A stretch of DNA of 64,000 nucleotides, from positions 124,001 through 188,000 of the forward strand of contig NZ_CACVBO010000001.1 in assembly GCF_902728235.1 (NCBI RefSeq), given 5' to 3'. Within the stretch, counting starts at the first letter, position 1, and the number at the start of each line of letters is the position of its first letter. The notes beneath the pieces were generated by a model. The model saw only the letters and a program-made list of their open reading frames with translations, was not told the DNA's origin and ran no database searches. Origin of the DNA: Lentimonas sp. CC4 (lineage in GTDB: Bacteria; Verrucomicrobiota; Verrucomicrobiia; Opitutales; Coraliomargaritaceae). Of this stretch, positions 43,450-54,806 are shown piece after piece. The position numbers and the translations under genes are program-made.

Positions 43450-44271
43450 CTACCCAGCCTTCTGCTTCTTGCGCTGCGCCTTCTCATGCTCGCAGTCGTC
43501 GAGGAATGCTAGCAAGCGGCGGCGATAATCGTAAAACAAGTCTGTCTCCACGATCTCGGCGCGATCGCGCGGACGCTCAAAGTCGATCTCCATAATCTCC
43601 CCCACTTTCGCATGCGGCCCGTTGGTCATCATGCAAATACGGTCAGACATATACACCGCCTCATCGGGATCGTGCGTAATAATCATGGTGGTAATCTTCT
43701 CTTTATCTAGAATTCGTAAGATCACATCTTGTAGCTCCATTCGTGTGAGCGAATCCAGACGACCAAGCGGTTCATCAAGCAGTAACATACGTGGCTTCAA
43801 CGCAATCGCTCGAGCAATGCCAACGCGCTGCTGCATACCACCCGACATTTCTCGAGGATACTTGTGCATCGAATCCTTCAAACCAACCATGACCAGCGAC
43901 GCCTCCACCACGGAGTTGCGCTCTGCCTTCGTCGCATGCGGATAGCTGCGCTTCACTCCGAGCATTACGTTTTGAAAGGACGTCATCCACGGCAATAAGC
44001 ACGGTGCCTGAAACACCACCGCACGGTCAGGCCCTGGGCCGTCAATTTCTTTGCCTGCGACCACGATGCCTCCAGCTGAATAAGGGATCAACCCAGCAAT
44101 CATGTTGAGCACCGTGGATTTACCACAGCCAGAGTGACCAATAATCGACACGACATCACCGCGTGGCACCTTTAGGTCAAAGCCATCGACGACTTTGATT
44201 TCGTCGCCAAAAGGGTTTGGGTAAGCTTTTACTAAATTTGAGATTTCTACGTAACGTTCGTCTAAGTTCAT
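43450..44271 (-). CDS. nitrate-type ABC transporter ATP-binding protein (NrtD-like)
   Basis: A 273-aa ABC ATPase of the taurine/nitrate family. Walker [10 protein letters not shown] (about 43-51), Q-loop, signature [14 protein letters not shown], Walker [18 protein letters not shown]-loop [11 protein letters not shown]. It has no substrate-binding domain fused. It is the last gene of the leftward operon (after another ATPase, permease and binding protein). Both ATPases together could form a heterodimeric NrtC/NrtD-type pair, but here neither is the long NrtC form. Confidence 0.9.
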   Translation of the reverse strand: MNLDERYVEISNLVKAYPNPFGDEIKVVDGFDLKVPRGDVVSIIGHSGCGKSTVLNMIAGLIPYSAGGIVVAGKEIDGPGPDRAVVFQAPCLLPWMTSFQNVMLGVKRSYPHATKAERNSVVEASLVMVGLKDSMHKYPREMSGGMQQRVGIARAIALKPRMLLLDEPLGRLDSLTRMELQDVILRILDKEKITTMIITHDPDEAVYMSDRICMMTNGPHAKVGEIMEIDFERPRDRAEIVETDLFYDYRRRLLAFLDDCEHEKAQRKKQKAG

Positions 44272-44312
44272 AATGCGTTAATAAGTAATAACTGATCACT
44301 GAATCTTCAGTG

Positions 44313-45245
44313 CTATTTAAAGAATGTGGTCTCACGATCGATGATCTTCGCCACTTTCGCTAAAGCCGAGCGACGACGTCCCTTCGCTGGCTGTAATGGA
44401 TACACGGAGAAATCGATGGGCATGACATCTGGTAGATCCACAACGTCGTCACTATCACTCAAAGACTTCGACTCCTCGTTTAAGTTTACCATGTATTTGG
44501 AGATGTCATTACGCAGGCGGCGAAACTCCGGATTGGTATTCAACGTGGTGCGATTGCGAGGACGCTCTAGATTGACCGGAAACGGAGTGTCGAGCGTCGC
44601 ACTCGGCCCCATCGTCAATGGCACAATACGATCGGCCATCAACACGGCTTCATCCACGTCATTGGTAATCATCACGATGGTGCGCTTATCGTCTTCCCAG
44701 ATGCGAATAATTTCATCTTGAATGACGGCACGCGTCAGCGCATCCAGTGCGGAGAGCGGCTCATCGAGTAGCAAGACTTCAGGCTTCATCGCCAAGGTGC
44801 GCGCCAACGATGCGCGTTGGCGCATACCGCCGGAGAGCTCCGATGGCTTCTTATCCAATGCCGGCGTGAGGCTCACCATCGCCACATATTTCTCAACATG
44901 CTCGCGCAGTTCGGCTTTGCTATAATCGGTAAAGACCTGCTTTACCGCGAGTGCGACATTTTCGTAAACCGTCAGCCATGGCAGCAGTGAGTAGTTTTGA
45001 AACATGATCCCCAGACGTGGCGATGGCTCCTTGATCACCTTGCCACCGATGCGGATCTCACCTTTGTCCGGCTGTGTCAAACCAGCCAGCAGTGAAATGA
45101 GTGTCGACTTACCAGCGCCGGAAAATCCAACGATTGCGACAAATTCATTTTCCTCGACCGACAGATTCACATTTGTCAGCACCTCGGTGCGATTATTCGG
45201 CGGGCCGAATCCAATACTCGCGTTATCTATTTCTAAGTAAGACAT
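44313..45245 (-). CDS. nitrate-type ABC transporter ATP-binding protein (second ATPase)
   Basis: A 310-aa ABC ATPase. Walker [10 protein letters not shown], signature [14 protein letters not shown], Walker [17 protein letters not shown], then [16 protein letters not shown] in which the H-loop His is Asn (ITND instead of ITHD), an oddity that would weaken its own catalytic site. The C-terminal 60 residues form an extra extension ([20 protein letters not shown]...). In a heterodimer with the intact ATPase at 43450, one degenerate site is common in ABC exporters but notable here. It lies 41 bp upstream of the other ATPase gene. Confidence 0.9.
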   Translation of the reverse strand: MSYLEIDNASIGFGPPNNRTEVLTNVNLSVEENEFVAIVGFSGAGKSTLISLLAGLTQPDKGEIRIGGKVIKEPSPRLGIMFQNYSLLPWLTVYENVALAVKQVFTDYSKAELREHVEKYVAMVSLTPALDKKPSELSGGMRQRASLARTLAMKPEVLLLDEPLSALDALTRAVIQDEIIRIWEDDKRTIVMITNDVDEAVLMADRIVPLTMGPSATLDTPFPVNLERPRNRTTLNTNPEFRRLRNDISKYMVNLNEESKSLSDSDDVVDLPDVMPIDFSVYPLQPAKGRRRSALAKVAKIIDRETTFFK

Positions 45246-45287
45246 TTTCTAAAATTAAGAATTAGGAATTGAGAATTAGGAAATGCA

Positions 45288-46916
45288 CTAGAGTGATGTG
45301 CCGCCGTCGTCGAAGGAGACAAAGCGTTGCAGCACGATCATCATACGGTCCAAGAAGAACCCGATGATACCGACTACGAAGCAGGCGTAGATGATGTTGG
45401 CAAAGGAGAACGAAGAACCATTTTGATACTCATCCCATACGAACTTACCCAGGCCGTCCGAAGAGGACAGTGCTTCCGCCGCGATCAATACCATCCAGCC
45501 CACACCGAGCGAGATACGCAGACCAGCGAATACGAGCGGCATCGCAGAGGGAATGATGATCTTAGTCAAACGCTCCCAGAAGCTGAGCTTCAGCACACGT
45601 GCCACATTAATGTGGTCCTTGTCGATCGAAGCCACACCGAGCGCGGTATTAACGAGCGCCGGCCAGACCGCACACATTGCCACCGTGCAGCCGGAGAAGA
45701 TCAATGCCGGATTGATTCCAAGCTCACTAATAATCGGCAAACTATTAAAGAAGAGGAAGAGTGGATGTGATTCTGGATCGAGGAAGAAAGCACCGATCAC
45801 GATCTGGAAAATAAGCAACCACACCACAGGCGAGACGGGCTTAAAGATCGAAATGATCGGCGTCAAACAGGCCATCGCGATACGGCTAAGGCCACACAAG
45901 ATACCGACTGGAATCGCAATCACCGCGGCGACGATGAACCCGACGAAAACTGTGAACAAACTACGCTTCACCTGTAGATAGACAGTCATCGCTTTCGCAT
46001 ACTGCTGACTCTCCAAGCGTTCAATCGAATCTTCAGCCCGCACCACCCGCTTCGCTTCAGACAACGCGGCTTTCGCACTAGTTGCTTCGGCAAGTTTCGC
46101 TTCGCTAGCGGCCAACTTCTCATTGGCTTCGGCAACCTTCATACTACGATTCGAACTAGTCAGCATATCGACACGCTTGTTCAAGAACTGCACCTCATCC
46201 GCAATCGCATTCACCGCTAAGCGTGCATCTTCTCTCGGCTTATATTTCTCACCTCGGATCACATCGATTTGATCTTTAAGAATTGTCTCCGCGGCACGGG
46301 TGGCATCCTTCGCAACAGACTCCGCACGAATCGCTGCGATCAACGCTTCAGACGATCCTGCGCCAGCTTCTATCTTTTCGGCTTCTGCCGCAATTAATGC
46401 CTTCTGTTCGGCCGCACTCGCACGGCTCTTCTCTTTAAGCGCATCGAGCTCTGATTGTAGCGGTGCTAGGCGTTTCTCCAACTGTGCGGTATATGCAGCT
46501 TCATGCTTTGCTAATTCTTCTTCTCGTTTAGAGAGAATGATCATGTCCGCTTCGATTTTCTCTTGCACGGCAGCAAGTGTCGATTCGCGCTCTTCTCCGA
46601 CGAGCAGGAAGTCCGACTCTTTGGTATCTTCGCGGTAAGCAAATTGATGATTAATCGCAGCCGAATCCATCACAATATCCGGAGTCGGCACTTCGCCTGA
46701 CTTTGTCTTATGTTGAGGAGCAACCGTCCACCAGATCCATACGCAGAAGCAGATGAAAAAGATGGGGACGACGATAAACTTCATAATCGCCTCAACCTGC
46801 TTCTTCGGCTCTTCCCCAAAGCACAAGCGCACAATGGGGTCGAATACGGCAAAGCCAGTTACATCGAGGAACCGTAAGATACGGTATTTAATTTTATCTG
46901 AGGTTTTCTCAGCCAT
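45288..46916 (-). CDS. nitrate-type ABC transporter permease with long coiled-coil extracytoplasmic region
   Basis: A 542-aa permease, about twice the usual NrtB length. It has a TM near residues 46-66 ([20 protein letters not shown]), then a helical region (about 105-305) rich in Glu/Ala/Lys heptads ([20 protein letters not shown]..., [19 protein letters not shown]), predicted coiled coil. The standard BPD permease core (about 310-540) includes [35 protein letters not shown] and the EAA-type loop [17 protein letters not shown]. By topology the coiled coil should lie in the periplasm between TM1 and the core. This extension is unusual for the family. It lies 122 bp downstream of the binding-protein gene. 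Confidence 0.88.
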   Translation of the reverse strand: MAEKTSDKIKYRILRFLDVTGFAVFDPIVRLCFGEEPKKQVEAIMKFIVVPIFFICFCVWIWWTVAPQHKTKSGEVPTPDIVMDSAAINHQFAYREDTKESDFLLVGEERESTLAAVQEKIEADMIILSKREEELAKHEAAYTAQLEKRLAPLQSELDALKEKSRASAAEQKALIAAEAEKIEAGAGSSEALIAAIRAESVAKDATRAAETILKDQIDVIRGEKYKPREDARLAVNAIADEVQFLNKRVDMLTSSNRSMKVAEANEKLAASEAKLAEATSAKAALSEAKRVVRAEDSIERLESQQYAKAMTVYLQVKRSLFTVFVGFIVAAVIAIPVGILCGLSRIAMACLTPIISIFKPVSPVVWLLIFQIVIGAFFLDPESHPLFLFFNSLPIISELGINPALIFSGCTVAMCAVWPALVNTALGVASIDKDHINVARVLKLSFWERLTKIIIPSAMPLVFAGLRISLGVGWMVLIAAEALSSSDGLGKFVWDEYQNGSSFSFANIIYACFVVGIIGFFLDRMMIVLQRFVSFDDGGTSL

Positions 46917-46967
46917 AGTATTTATTGTCTAATTAAGGTGTCTTGTAGTGGAAGCTCGGTGGCTTCA

Positions 46968-47000
46968 CCCAAAAAGCCCCCTTCCCATAGGGAAGGAGGC
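46968..47000 (-). terminator. intercistronic attenuator between binding protein and permease genes
   Basis: Read leftward, GCCTCCTTCCC (TAT) GGGAAGGGGGC followed by TTTTT. It lies 39 bp after the nrtA-like stop and before the permease. It would reduce expression of the membrane genes relative to the abundant binding protein. Confidence 0.75.
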
Positions 47001-47038
47001 GGTGGTTAGCTGGTTAGTAGCAGCGTCCTCAATAAGAA

Positions 47039-48388
<1,350 letters not shown>

Positions 48389-48436
48389 TTTTGGTTTGTA
48401 TCTCTTTTTACTCAGTTTTCGATTTTAGGTAGGTAG

Positions 48437-49528
48437 TTAGCTTAGGATCGGGTTCATGGCCTGATCATAAATATCCTCCCGATACACACGGGAGCTTAAG
48501 GTTCTTGAAACGCTTTGAAGTTTTTCATGTGGCACAAATCTCGAAAGATCGTTGAGCACCTGCTTCGCTCGCGCTTGGTCTGGCCGATTTACATCCTCCC
48601 CCTTAAACCGCAGGAACGGACCGTCTGCCGTGCGACCACCGCCCATCGGGAAGGATGACGAAAATGCGTGTGCCAGCACCTCTGGTGTGCAATTCAAATA
48701 GTTGGGCTTCGATAGAATATTTAAAATAGCGGTGCGCTGCTCCTCTGCATCACACAGTGCACAGGCCTCACTTAAAACTCCCATAAGACGTAAATAGTCT
48801 TCTGGGCGTTCGTGATAAAAACGCTCCGTTGTCGCCAACACTTTCTCTGGGTAGCCACTCGCAATTTGCTCACTCGTGGCAGGGCACCAGCCAAAGCCCT
48901 CTTGCACGGCAACAGAGTTCCATGGTTCTCCCACACAGAAACCATCAATATTCGCCGACCGTAAATTACGTAGCACCTGCTCCGGAGGTAACACTGTAAT
49001 GATCACATCCTTCTTCGGATTAATGCCATGTGCCTCTAACCAACGACAGAGCATAAAGTGATGCGAAGAATAGAGAGACACCACACCAAGCACGAGCTTA
49101 CGTGGGCGGTAACCACTCTTAATATAGCGGCGTAAACTGTCACCACACTCCACCCCTTCCTCACACAGTTGCTTCGACAGTGTAATGGCATTGCCATTAG
49201 AACTAAGCACCATCCCAGTAATCACTTTACTTGGTGCGACACCAATACCTAATTGCATCACGAACGGCATCGGGCTCAGTGCTTGAGACACATCCAAATC
49301 TCCAAAGGCCAGCTTATCTCGAACTGTCGCCCATCCCACCTCACGCTTCAGTTCGACGTTCAACCCGGCATCTCGAAAAAGTCCTAAACTCTCAGCCACG
49401 ATAAGCGGCGCAGCATCTAAGAGCCGAATATAACCTAAGCGTATTGCAGCCGTAGGTTGTGAGGATATTGAAAAATCTGAAGTAAGTGCTTCCATCTGGA
49501 ATGCACTTTTAGCATTGACCATGCCCAT
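48437..49528 (-). CDS. NasS-like cytosolic nitrate-binding sensor (NrtA paralogue without signal peptide)
   Basis: A 363-aa homologue of the binding protein (shared [39 protein letters not shown]) but with no signal peptide and an N-terminal extension of about 27 residues instead. Homologues of this type in Pseudomonas, Azotobacter and Paracoccus are NasS, which binds nitrate or nitrite and releases the antiterminator NasT. No NasT/ANTAR gene is found next to it; the neighbour is a divergent LysR gene. It is the first gene of the transporter operon. Confidence 0.82.
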   Translation of the reverse strand: MGMVNAKSAFQMEALTSDFSISSQPTAAIRLGYIRLLDAAPLIVAESLGLFRDAGLNVELKREVGWATVRDKLAFGDLDVSQALSPMPFVMQLGIGVAPSKVITGMVLSSNGNAITLSKQLCEEGVECGDSLRRYIKSGYRPRKLVLGVVSLYSSHHFMLCRWLEAHGINPKKDVIITVLPPEQVLRNLRSANIDGFCVGEPWNSVAVQEGFGWCPATSEQIASGYPEKVLATTERFYHERPEDYLRLMGVLSEACALCDAEEQRTAILNILSKPNYLNCTPEVLAHAFSSSFPMGGGRTADGPFLRFKGEDVNRPDQARAKQVLNDLSRFVPHEKLQSVSRTLSSRVYREDIYDQAMNPILS

Positions 49529-49564
49529 TCCATTATAAATGAAACAATAGAATTCTTAAAGTTA

Positions 49565-49579
49565 ATGAATTAGATTCAT
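49565..49579. promoter_or_regulatory. perfect palindrome at the lysR start
   Basis: ATGAAT-TAG-ATTCAT overlaps the lysR ATG (49578) in the 49-bp divergent spacer. It could be a LysR-type binding site (T-N11-A like) allowing autorepression and control of the transporter operon; binding is inference. Confidence 0.4.
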
Positions 49580-50495
49580 GATAGAAACAATCGACAGTCG
49601 ACAGCTCCTTGCATTCTGCACCTTGGTCCAAACAGGCAGCTTCACAGATACAGCCCGCGAGCTAAGCCTCACGCAGTCTGCAATCAGTCATTCCGTAAAA
49701 AATCTGGAGGAAGATTTACGCTGCCAACTCGTCACACGAACAGGGCGAAAAATCCATATCACAGACGATGGCGAAGAGCTATACAGAGATGCGCAAGCCA
49801 TTCTCCATCAGATGGAAGCAGCTCGAAACCGCATACAAGATCGAGCCAACTTAGGCAGAGGCCGCCTACGCATTGGGGCGAGCACGACTGCCTGCCAACA
49901 CATCCTGCCAAACGTCTTACGTGAGTTCAATGAATGCTTCCCCGATTGCATGCTCACCATTACCCCGGCCGACACACCTGAACTACTTGAAATGGTGCGG
50001 CGACATGAGATTGATTTAGCGGTCGTAGTCTCACCGGGCACTGTAAAAGACATTATCGTCAAAACACTTTTTTCCGATGAACTGGTGTTAGTGACCTCTC
50101 CGATTCACCCTTTTGCCCAACAAAAAACGGTAAAAATGGACGAAATTGCTCAAGAACGTCTCGTTCTATACAATAAAGGCAGCCATACCTTCAGCCTTAT
50201 TGAGCAGTATTTCCGCCAGAACAAGCTCGCGCTACAGAACTACATTGAGCTCGGCAGCATGGAGGCAATCAAGGAACTGATCGCGATTAATTATGGCGTG
50301 AGCTTCCTCGCCTCGTGGATCGTAGAAAACGAAGTCACTCGTGGCAGCCTGACTCGCATCAAATTCGGCCGCAACAAAATCATACGAGAATGGGGCATCT
50401 GCTACGCCAACGAGAAGAAACTCTCCATCACCGAAGAAACCTTTCTAGGCATCTGCGAGTCCGTCGCGGATACAATACCGCTGGCGCAGTCTTAG
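49578..50495 (+). CDS. LysR-family transcriptional regulator
   Basis: A 305-aa regulator. Winged HTH in residues about 7-65 ([49 protein letters not shown]), followed by a periplasmic-binding-like effector domain ([16 protein letters not shown]..., [17 protein letters not shown]). The divergent position next to the NasS/NrtA operon, 49 bp away, suggests it controls nitrogen uptake. The 3' end is followed directly by the first unit of the tandem repeat array; the last codons resemble the unit border (GCGCAGTC). Confidence 0.92.
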   Translation: MIETIDSRQLLAFCTLVQTGSFTDTARELSLTQSAISHSVKNLEEDLRCQLVTRTGRKIHITDDGEELYRDAQAILHQMEAARNRIQDRANLGRGRLRIGASTTACQHILPNVLREFNECFPDCMLTITPADTPELLEMVRRHEIDLAVVVSPGTVKDIIVKTLFSDELVLVTSPIHPFAQQKTVKMDEIAQERLVLYNKGSHTFSLIEQYFRQNKLALQNYIELGSMEAIKELIAINYGVSFLASWIVENEVTRGSLTRIKFGRNKIIREWGICYANEKKLSITEETFLGICESVADTIPLAQS

Positions 50496-50500
50496 TAAAT

Positions 50501-51668
50501 AGCATTGCCACCAATAAAAATAAGAATGTTTGGAACTTCTTCCCCGCACAGAGGACTACGTAAGCGTCATGTAACACATGACTTTTTCATATGTTAAGTT
50601 AGGGGTAACTTATAAGGTATAAAACAGACTCCCCACCACTCTTCGGAGCGGTGGGGTTTAATGTATCTGGAGCCATCGAATACAGTCGAAGGATGCGTGT
50701 CGTATATGGGAGGGAAGGCCTCCGCTGCCTGCCGCGTTCTACGCTGCCGTCCGCGGAGCCACAGCACAGAGCCAGTGCACTCAGCCAGAGCACCAGCACG
50801 ACGCAAGACGAGACGGAGCTCGTCCCTCCCGAATCGGGGCATAAAATATAATGCGCGTGAGCGAAAGCGTCGACACGCGGCGCAGTCGTAGACTGGGACA
50901 TAGCATTGCCACCACTAAAATAAAAATCTTTGGAACTTCTGTCCCTGGCAGAGGACTACTTTAGCGTCATGTAACACATGACTTTTTCATATGTTAAGTT
51001 AGGGGTAACTTATTAGGTATAAAACAGACTCCCCACTACTCTTCGGAGCGGTGGGGTTTAATGTATCTGGAGCCATCGAATGCAGTCGAATGGATGCGTG
51101 TCGTATATGGGAAGGATGGCCTCCGCGCCGCCCGCCGAGCCACAGCACAGAGCCAGTGCACTCAACCAGAGCACCAGCACGACGTAAGACGAGACGGAGC
51201 TCTTCCCTCCCGAATCGGGGCATAAAATATAATGCGCGTGAGCGAAAGCGTCGACACGCGGCGCAGTCGTAGACTGGGACATAGCATTGCCACAAATAAA
51301 ATAAAAATCTTTGGAACTTCTGTCCCTGGCAGAGGACTACTTTAGCGTCATGTAACACATGACTTTTTCATATGTTAAGTTAGGGGTAACTTATTAGGTA
51401 TAAAACAGACTCCCCACCACTCTTCGGAGCGGTGGGGTTTAATGTATCCGGAGCCATCGAATGCAGTCGAATGGATGCGTTTCGTATATGGGAAGGAGGG
51501 CCTCCGCTGCCTGCCGCGTTCTACGCTGCCGCCCGCCGAGCCACAGCACAGAGCCAGTGCACTCAACCCCAGCACTAAACCAGAGGCCAGCACGACGCAG
51601 CGCGCGGAGCACGCCCCTCCCGAATGCGTGTTACTAAATATAATGCGCGTCAGTAAATTCGCCGTCTA
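50501..51668. repeat. three tandem copies of a 380-400 bp non-coding unit
   Basis: Units begin at 50501, 50902 and 51283 (AGCATTGCCAC). Each carries, in order: a TTTGGAACTTCT block; the palindrome GTCATGTAACACATGAC; TTAAGT-18-TATAAA, a plausible promoter; a hairpin CCCCACCACTC-TTCG-GAGCGGTGGGG at 50631-50656, 51031-51056 and 51412-51437; then a G/C-rich part ending GGCATAAAATATAATGCGCG. Copy 2 lacks about 20 bp present in copies 1 and 3, while copies 2 and 3 share the 5' block (GTCCCTGGCAGAGGACTACT), so they are a mosaic. ORFs inside are not conserved in frame between units. Confidence 0.9.
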
Positions 51669-51678
51669 GCTTCGCGAC

Positions 51679-52683
51679 TCATCCGCCGATATACGACATT
51701 TCGATTTTAGACTTCGTCGCAGTGCCCGACGAGCGGATCTCGGAATAATGATCGCTACGCACCTGCCAATGCTTAGAGAGGCGTGCAAATAAGTCCTCCT
51801 TCGAGTAAGATTCAGAGCGCATATAGGCTTTCAAATCTAAGCCCTCACTCGCAAAGAGACAGGTATATAATTTCCCATCGGCTGAAATGCGCGCACGCGT
51901 GCAGCCTCCGCAGAACGGCTGTGTCACTGAAGTAATCAAACCGAACTCTGCGGAGCCATCTGCATAACGATAGCGCTTGGCGACTTCGTTATTCGAAGTC
52001 AAATCGACTGGCTCCACATCAAATTCAGAACGAATCAGATCCAAGATTTCACGGCCACTGACGACTTTATCCAGCTTCCAATCATTACAATTACCGACAT
52101 CCATAAATTCGATAAAACGCAGCGACACACCGAGGTCTTTAAAATAGCGAGCCATCGGCAAGATCTCGCCGCAATTCATGCCACGCTCCACCACCATATT
52201 GACTTTCACCCCAAGACCGGCAGCTAACGCAGCATCAATCCCCGCTAAAATCACTTTCGGTCCAATTCCACGACCATTAATCGAGCCACACAATTCTGCA
52301 TCCAACGCATCCAAGCTGACTGTGACACGATTCAAGCCTGCCTCTTTCAACTCAGCCACCTTCTCAGCAAGGCGAAGCCCATTGGTGGTAATCGCAATAT
52401 CTTCTAAACCAGAAAACCTCGATAGCCCGTGAATATACTTCACCAACCCTGGACGCAGCAGCGGCTCCCCACCAGTCAGGCGGACCTTACGCACGCCCAA
52501 CGCAACAAACGCTTCGACCAGATCATCCAATTCGCTAAAGCGCAGCCACTCGTGCTTACGCAAAAACTGATACTCTGGACCGAAGATCTCCTTCGGCATA
52601 CAATACGTGCAACGCAAATTACAGCGATCCGTTAGCGAGATGCGCAAATCCGTGAGGCCACGAGCTCTTTTATCCAATACCAT
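51679..52683 (-). CDS. moaA: GTP 3',8-cyclase MoaA
   Basis: A 334-aa radical SAM enzyme for the first step of Moco synthesis (GTP to 3',8-cH2GTP). The N-terminal cluster motif is C21-x3-C25-x2-C28 (TDRCNLRCTYCMP) and the C-terminal [4Fe-4S] cluster motif is CGGCTRARISADGKLYTC (about 255-272). KVRLTGGEPLLRP and MSYIGG at the very end, including the essential GG tail, are present. It is separated by about 40 kb from moaC-mobA-moaD-moaE. It begins 139 bp downstream of queF, with hairpin repeats between them. Confidence 0.96.
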   Translation of the reverse strand: MVLDKRARGLTDLRISLTDRCNLRCTYCMPKEIFGPEYQFLRKHEWLRFSELDDLVEAFVALGVRKVRLTGGEPLLRPGLVKYIHGLSRFSGLEDIAITTNGLRLAEKVAELKEAGLNRVTVSLDALDAELCGSINGRGIGPKVILAGIDAALAAGLGVKVNMVVERGMNCGEILPMARYFKDLGVSLRFIEFMDVGNCNDWKLDKVVSGREILDLIRSEFDVEPVDLTSNNEVAKRYRYADGSAEFGLITSVTQPFCGGCTRARISADGKLYTCLFASEGLDLKAYMRSESYSKEDLFARLSKHWQVRSDHYSEIRSSGTATKSKIEMSYIGG

Positions 52684-52760
52684 TCAGTCTTTACATGAGA
52701 GAAAGTAAAGAGAGTGCCAAGACGGATCTTCGAGAATCGCCAAAGCACTTCGCTAGAAAA

Positions 52761-52815
52761 AACAGGCAGGAATGCCTGCGTCACATCAAAAGTGAAACAG
52801 GCATTCCTGCCTGTT
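52761..52815. repeat. two hairpin repeats between queF and moaA
   Basis: AACAGGCAGGAATGCCTG (52761-52778) and AACAGGCATTCCTGCCTGTT (52796-52815), one the near inverse of the other; same architecture as the family at 62100. Confidence 0.75.
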
Positions 52816-52822
52816 ACTCCTA

Positions 52823-53197
52823 TTAACTCGCAAACGGCACAGTCTTCGGGCCGTCGTAGCCATCTTGCTGCGACTCAACGATTACGTTTGAGCGAATACC
52901 ACCGCGGCCACGCCAGATTGTCTCAAGGCGCGCCCAACGCGGCTTGGTCACTTCAAACAAATCTTCAAAGATCTTGTTCGTCGCCGCTTCGAAGAAAATC
53001 CCCTTATTGCGATAATCGTGCAGGTAGAGCTTCATCGCCTTCAGCTCAATGCAGAGCTCATCGGGTGCGTAGCTAAACACCACCGTGGCATAGTCCGGAT
53101 GACCAGTCATCGGGCAGGTGGAAGTAAACTCCTCCTGAATATGCTGAATGGTATAATTACGCTCTTGATTTGGATTTGGGAAAGTCTCGATGTCCAT
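52823..53197 (-). CDS. queF: NADPH-dependent 7-cyano-7-deazaguanine reductase QueF
   Basis: A 124-aa unimodular QueF (YkvM type). The catalytic cysteine is in FTSTCPMTGHPDYATVV and the NADPH-binding ELKAMKLYLHDYRNKGIFFE (family E(S/L)K.xKxYxxxxR...FHE) follows, with GGIRSNV near the end. It reduces preQ0 to preQ1 in the cytosol for tRNA queuosine. The other pathway gene here is queG at 34247. It is single, with no preQ1-riboswitch-like structure seen upstream. Confidence 0.94.
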   Translation of the reverse strand: MDIETFPNPNQERNYTIQHIQEEFTSTCPMTGHPDYATVVFSYAPDELCIELKAMKLYLHDYRNKGIFFEAATNKIFEDLFEVTKPRWARLETIWRGRGGIRSNVIVESQQDGYDGPKTVPFAS

Positions 53198-53404
53198 AAA
53201 ACCGAGACAGTGTGAGTTCTCAGCAAAAGTTCAACCACTGAAAGAGACGCTAGAAGTCAGAAGTGTGATTCTCATTGATGTCAGGTTGAACAAATTGAAG
53301 CCCCAAAGCCAGGGGCTAGAATTCAGTCTATGTGCATGATCCTAAATTCGCGTTAATTCGCGTCTATTCGCGGTTCCAACTCATCTTTTTAGGATGATTC
53401 TTTA

Positions 53405-53518
53405 GCAGGGGTCGTGCTTGCGCGAACCGCGAATGCAACAAGACATTCCGAGCTTCACCGCCCCAGATCGCATCCACCTCCTCTCACCTACGCGGTCTTC
53501 GACGAGCAAAGCCCCTAC
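53405..53518. repeat. TIR-bounded dispersed element, copy 3
   Basis: Starts GGGGTCGTGCTTGCGCGAAC and ends GACGAGCAAAGCCCCTAC; same orientation as the copy at 25763 with which it shares GTCGTGCT.GCGCGAACCGCG. The preceding part of the 53198-53615 gap contains three repeats of a TTCGCG-type phrase (53347-53373) and a GCCCC...GGGGC hairpin (53302-53318). Nothing else is seen in the gap. Confidence 0.75.
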
Positions 53519-53615
53519 TTTCCGAATTATAAATCAAAAGTAGGACTACGATTATAACCCAGAAAATCGCCCCCCGCCCTTGAACCAACCTGAGAAACTG
53601 CTCTAACTTCACCGC

Positions 53616-54806
53616 ATGCCCGCCCAAGAGCCGCTCTCTCCGCTTAAAATATTCCTGATCTACCTTCGCCTCGGTTGCCTCTCCTTCGGCGGACCAGTCG
53701 CGCACTTCGGCTACTACAAGGAAGAATTCGTCAGTCGGCGCAAGTGGCTGACCGATGCACACTATGCTGAACTGCTTGCACTGTGCCAATTCGTGCCAGG
53801 CCCATCGAGTAGTCAACTGGGCTTTGCCATCGGCTGGCATCGAGGCGGACTAGCCGGCGCCTGCGCGGCATGGTTGGGCTTCACCATGCCTTCGGCGCTC
53901 ATCATGATCGCCTTCGCCTATGGGCTCACTGAGCTAAGCGACGGCGCAACGCCCTTCATCCATGGCCTACTCATTGCAGCGGTCGCAGTCGTCGCCAAAG
54001 CGATCCTCGACATGGGTAAAAAGCTTTGCCCCGACTTTCCACGTATCGGCATCGCTCTACTCAGTGCAGTGCTGGTGAGCTGTGTCACCAGCGCGTTCAT
54101 GCAAATCGGCGTGATCTTACTAGGTGCCGCAATTGGTAATGCCCTGTTTCGTCAATCGCCCCAAAACAAACCCGAACTCCATGGCGGCGAAGCCATGGCA
54201 GGCCACCGCACGATGCTAATCGGTATCATTGGCTTTAGTGCCCTGCTAGTATTCGCACTACTCACTCCAGCCGACGCACCCGGTGCCATCTATGCGATGA
54301 ACTATCAAGCGGGCGCTCTCGTTTTTGGCGGCGGCCATGTGATGTTGCCACTCCTATACGATAGTGTCGTGCCGAGCGGGCTCGTCTCAGAGTCCAACTT
54401 CCTAGCTGGCTACAGTGCGGTGCAAGCCATGCCTGGCCCCTTGTTTACACTTTCAGCATTTCTCGGCACTGCCAGTCAAACCACGAATCCGCACTGGATC
54501 GGCGGGCTGATCGCCCTAATCGCCATTTTCCTGCCAGGCATGCTGCTGCTGGGAGGACTCATTCCAATCTGGAATCAATTTCGCAACAAACTGTGGGCAC
54601 AAGCAGGGCTCATCGGAGCCAATGCTGCAGTCGTCGGCCTACTAGCCGCGGCGTTCGTCAACCCCGTATGGTCACACGGTATACAACGCTGGCCTGATGC
54701 CACCCTGGCCGCCGCCGCGTTCATCGCACTCTATCGCTTTAAAGCACCCGCCTGGCTCGTCGTATTAACCTGCGGTGCAGGTGGGTATTTGGTGAATCTG
54801 GTATAG
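53616..54806 (+). CDS. chrA: chromate transporter ChrA
   Basis: A 396-aa two-domain CHR-family membrane protein with about 10-12 TMs. The N-terminal CHR motif is YLRLGCLSFGGPVAHFGYY...VSRRKWLTDAHYAELLALCQFVPGPSSSQLG and the second domain has AGALVFGGGHVMLPLL and GYSAVQAMPGPLFTLSAFLG. It would export chromate (or sulfate-like anions) across the inner membrane. It stands alone and no chromate-responsive regulator is seen. Neither neighbour indicates a metal-resistance cluster. Confidence 0.94.
   Translation: MPAQEPLSPLKIFLIYLRLGCLSFGGPVAHFGYYKEEFVSRRKWLTDAHYAELLALCQFVPGPSSSQLGFAIGWHRGGLAGACAAWLGFTMPSALIMIAFAYGLTELSDGATPFIHGLLIAAVAVVAKAILDMGKKLCPDFPRIGIALLSAVLVSCVTSAFMQIGVILLGAAIGNALFRQSPQNKPELHGGEAMAGHRTMLIGIIGFSALLVFALLTPADAPGAIYAMNYQAGALVFGGGHVMLPLLYDSVVPSGLVSESNFLAGYSAVQAMPGPLFTLSAFLGTASQTTNPHWIGGLIALIAIFLPGMLLLGGLIPIWNQFRNKLWAQAGLIGANAAVVGLLAAAFVNPVWSHGIQRWPDATLAAAAFIALYRFKAPAWLVVLTCGAGGYLVNLV

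Noticed and set aside
50501-51668. CRISPR or integron attC array
   Set aside because: Units are almost identical over 380 bp rather than short repeats with unique spacers, and no cas, integrase or cassette genes lie near.
50594-51669. Short arginine-rich ORFs in both strands of the tandem array
   Set aside because: The reading frames are broken differently by indels between units and have low-complexity Arg/Ser composition; conserved features are hairpins and promoters, not frames.
53347-53373. Triple TTCGCG-type phrase as a regulatory array
   Set aside because: It lies in a repeat-rich gap far from a gene start and is a common intergenic phrase rather than a spaced operator.
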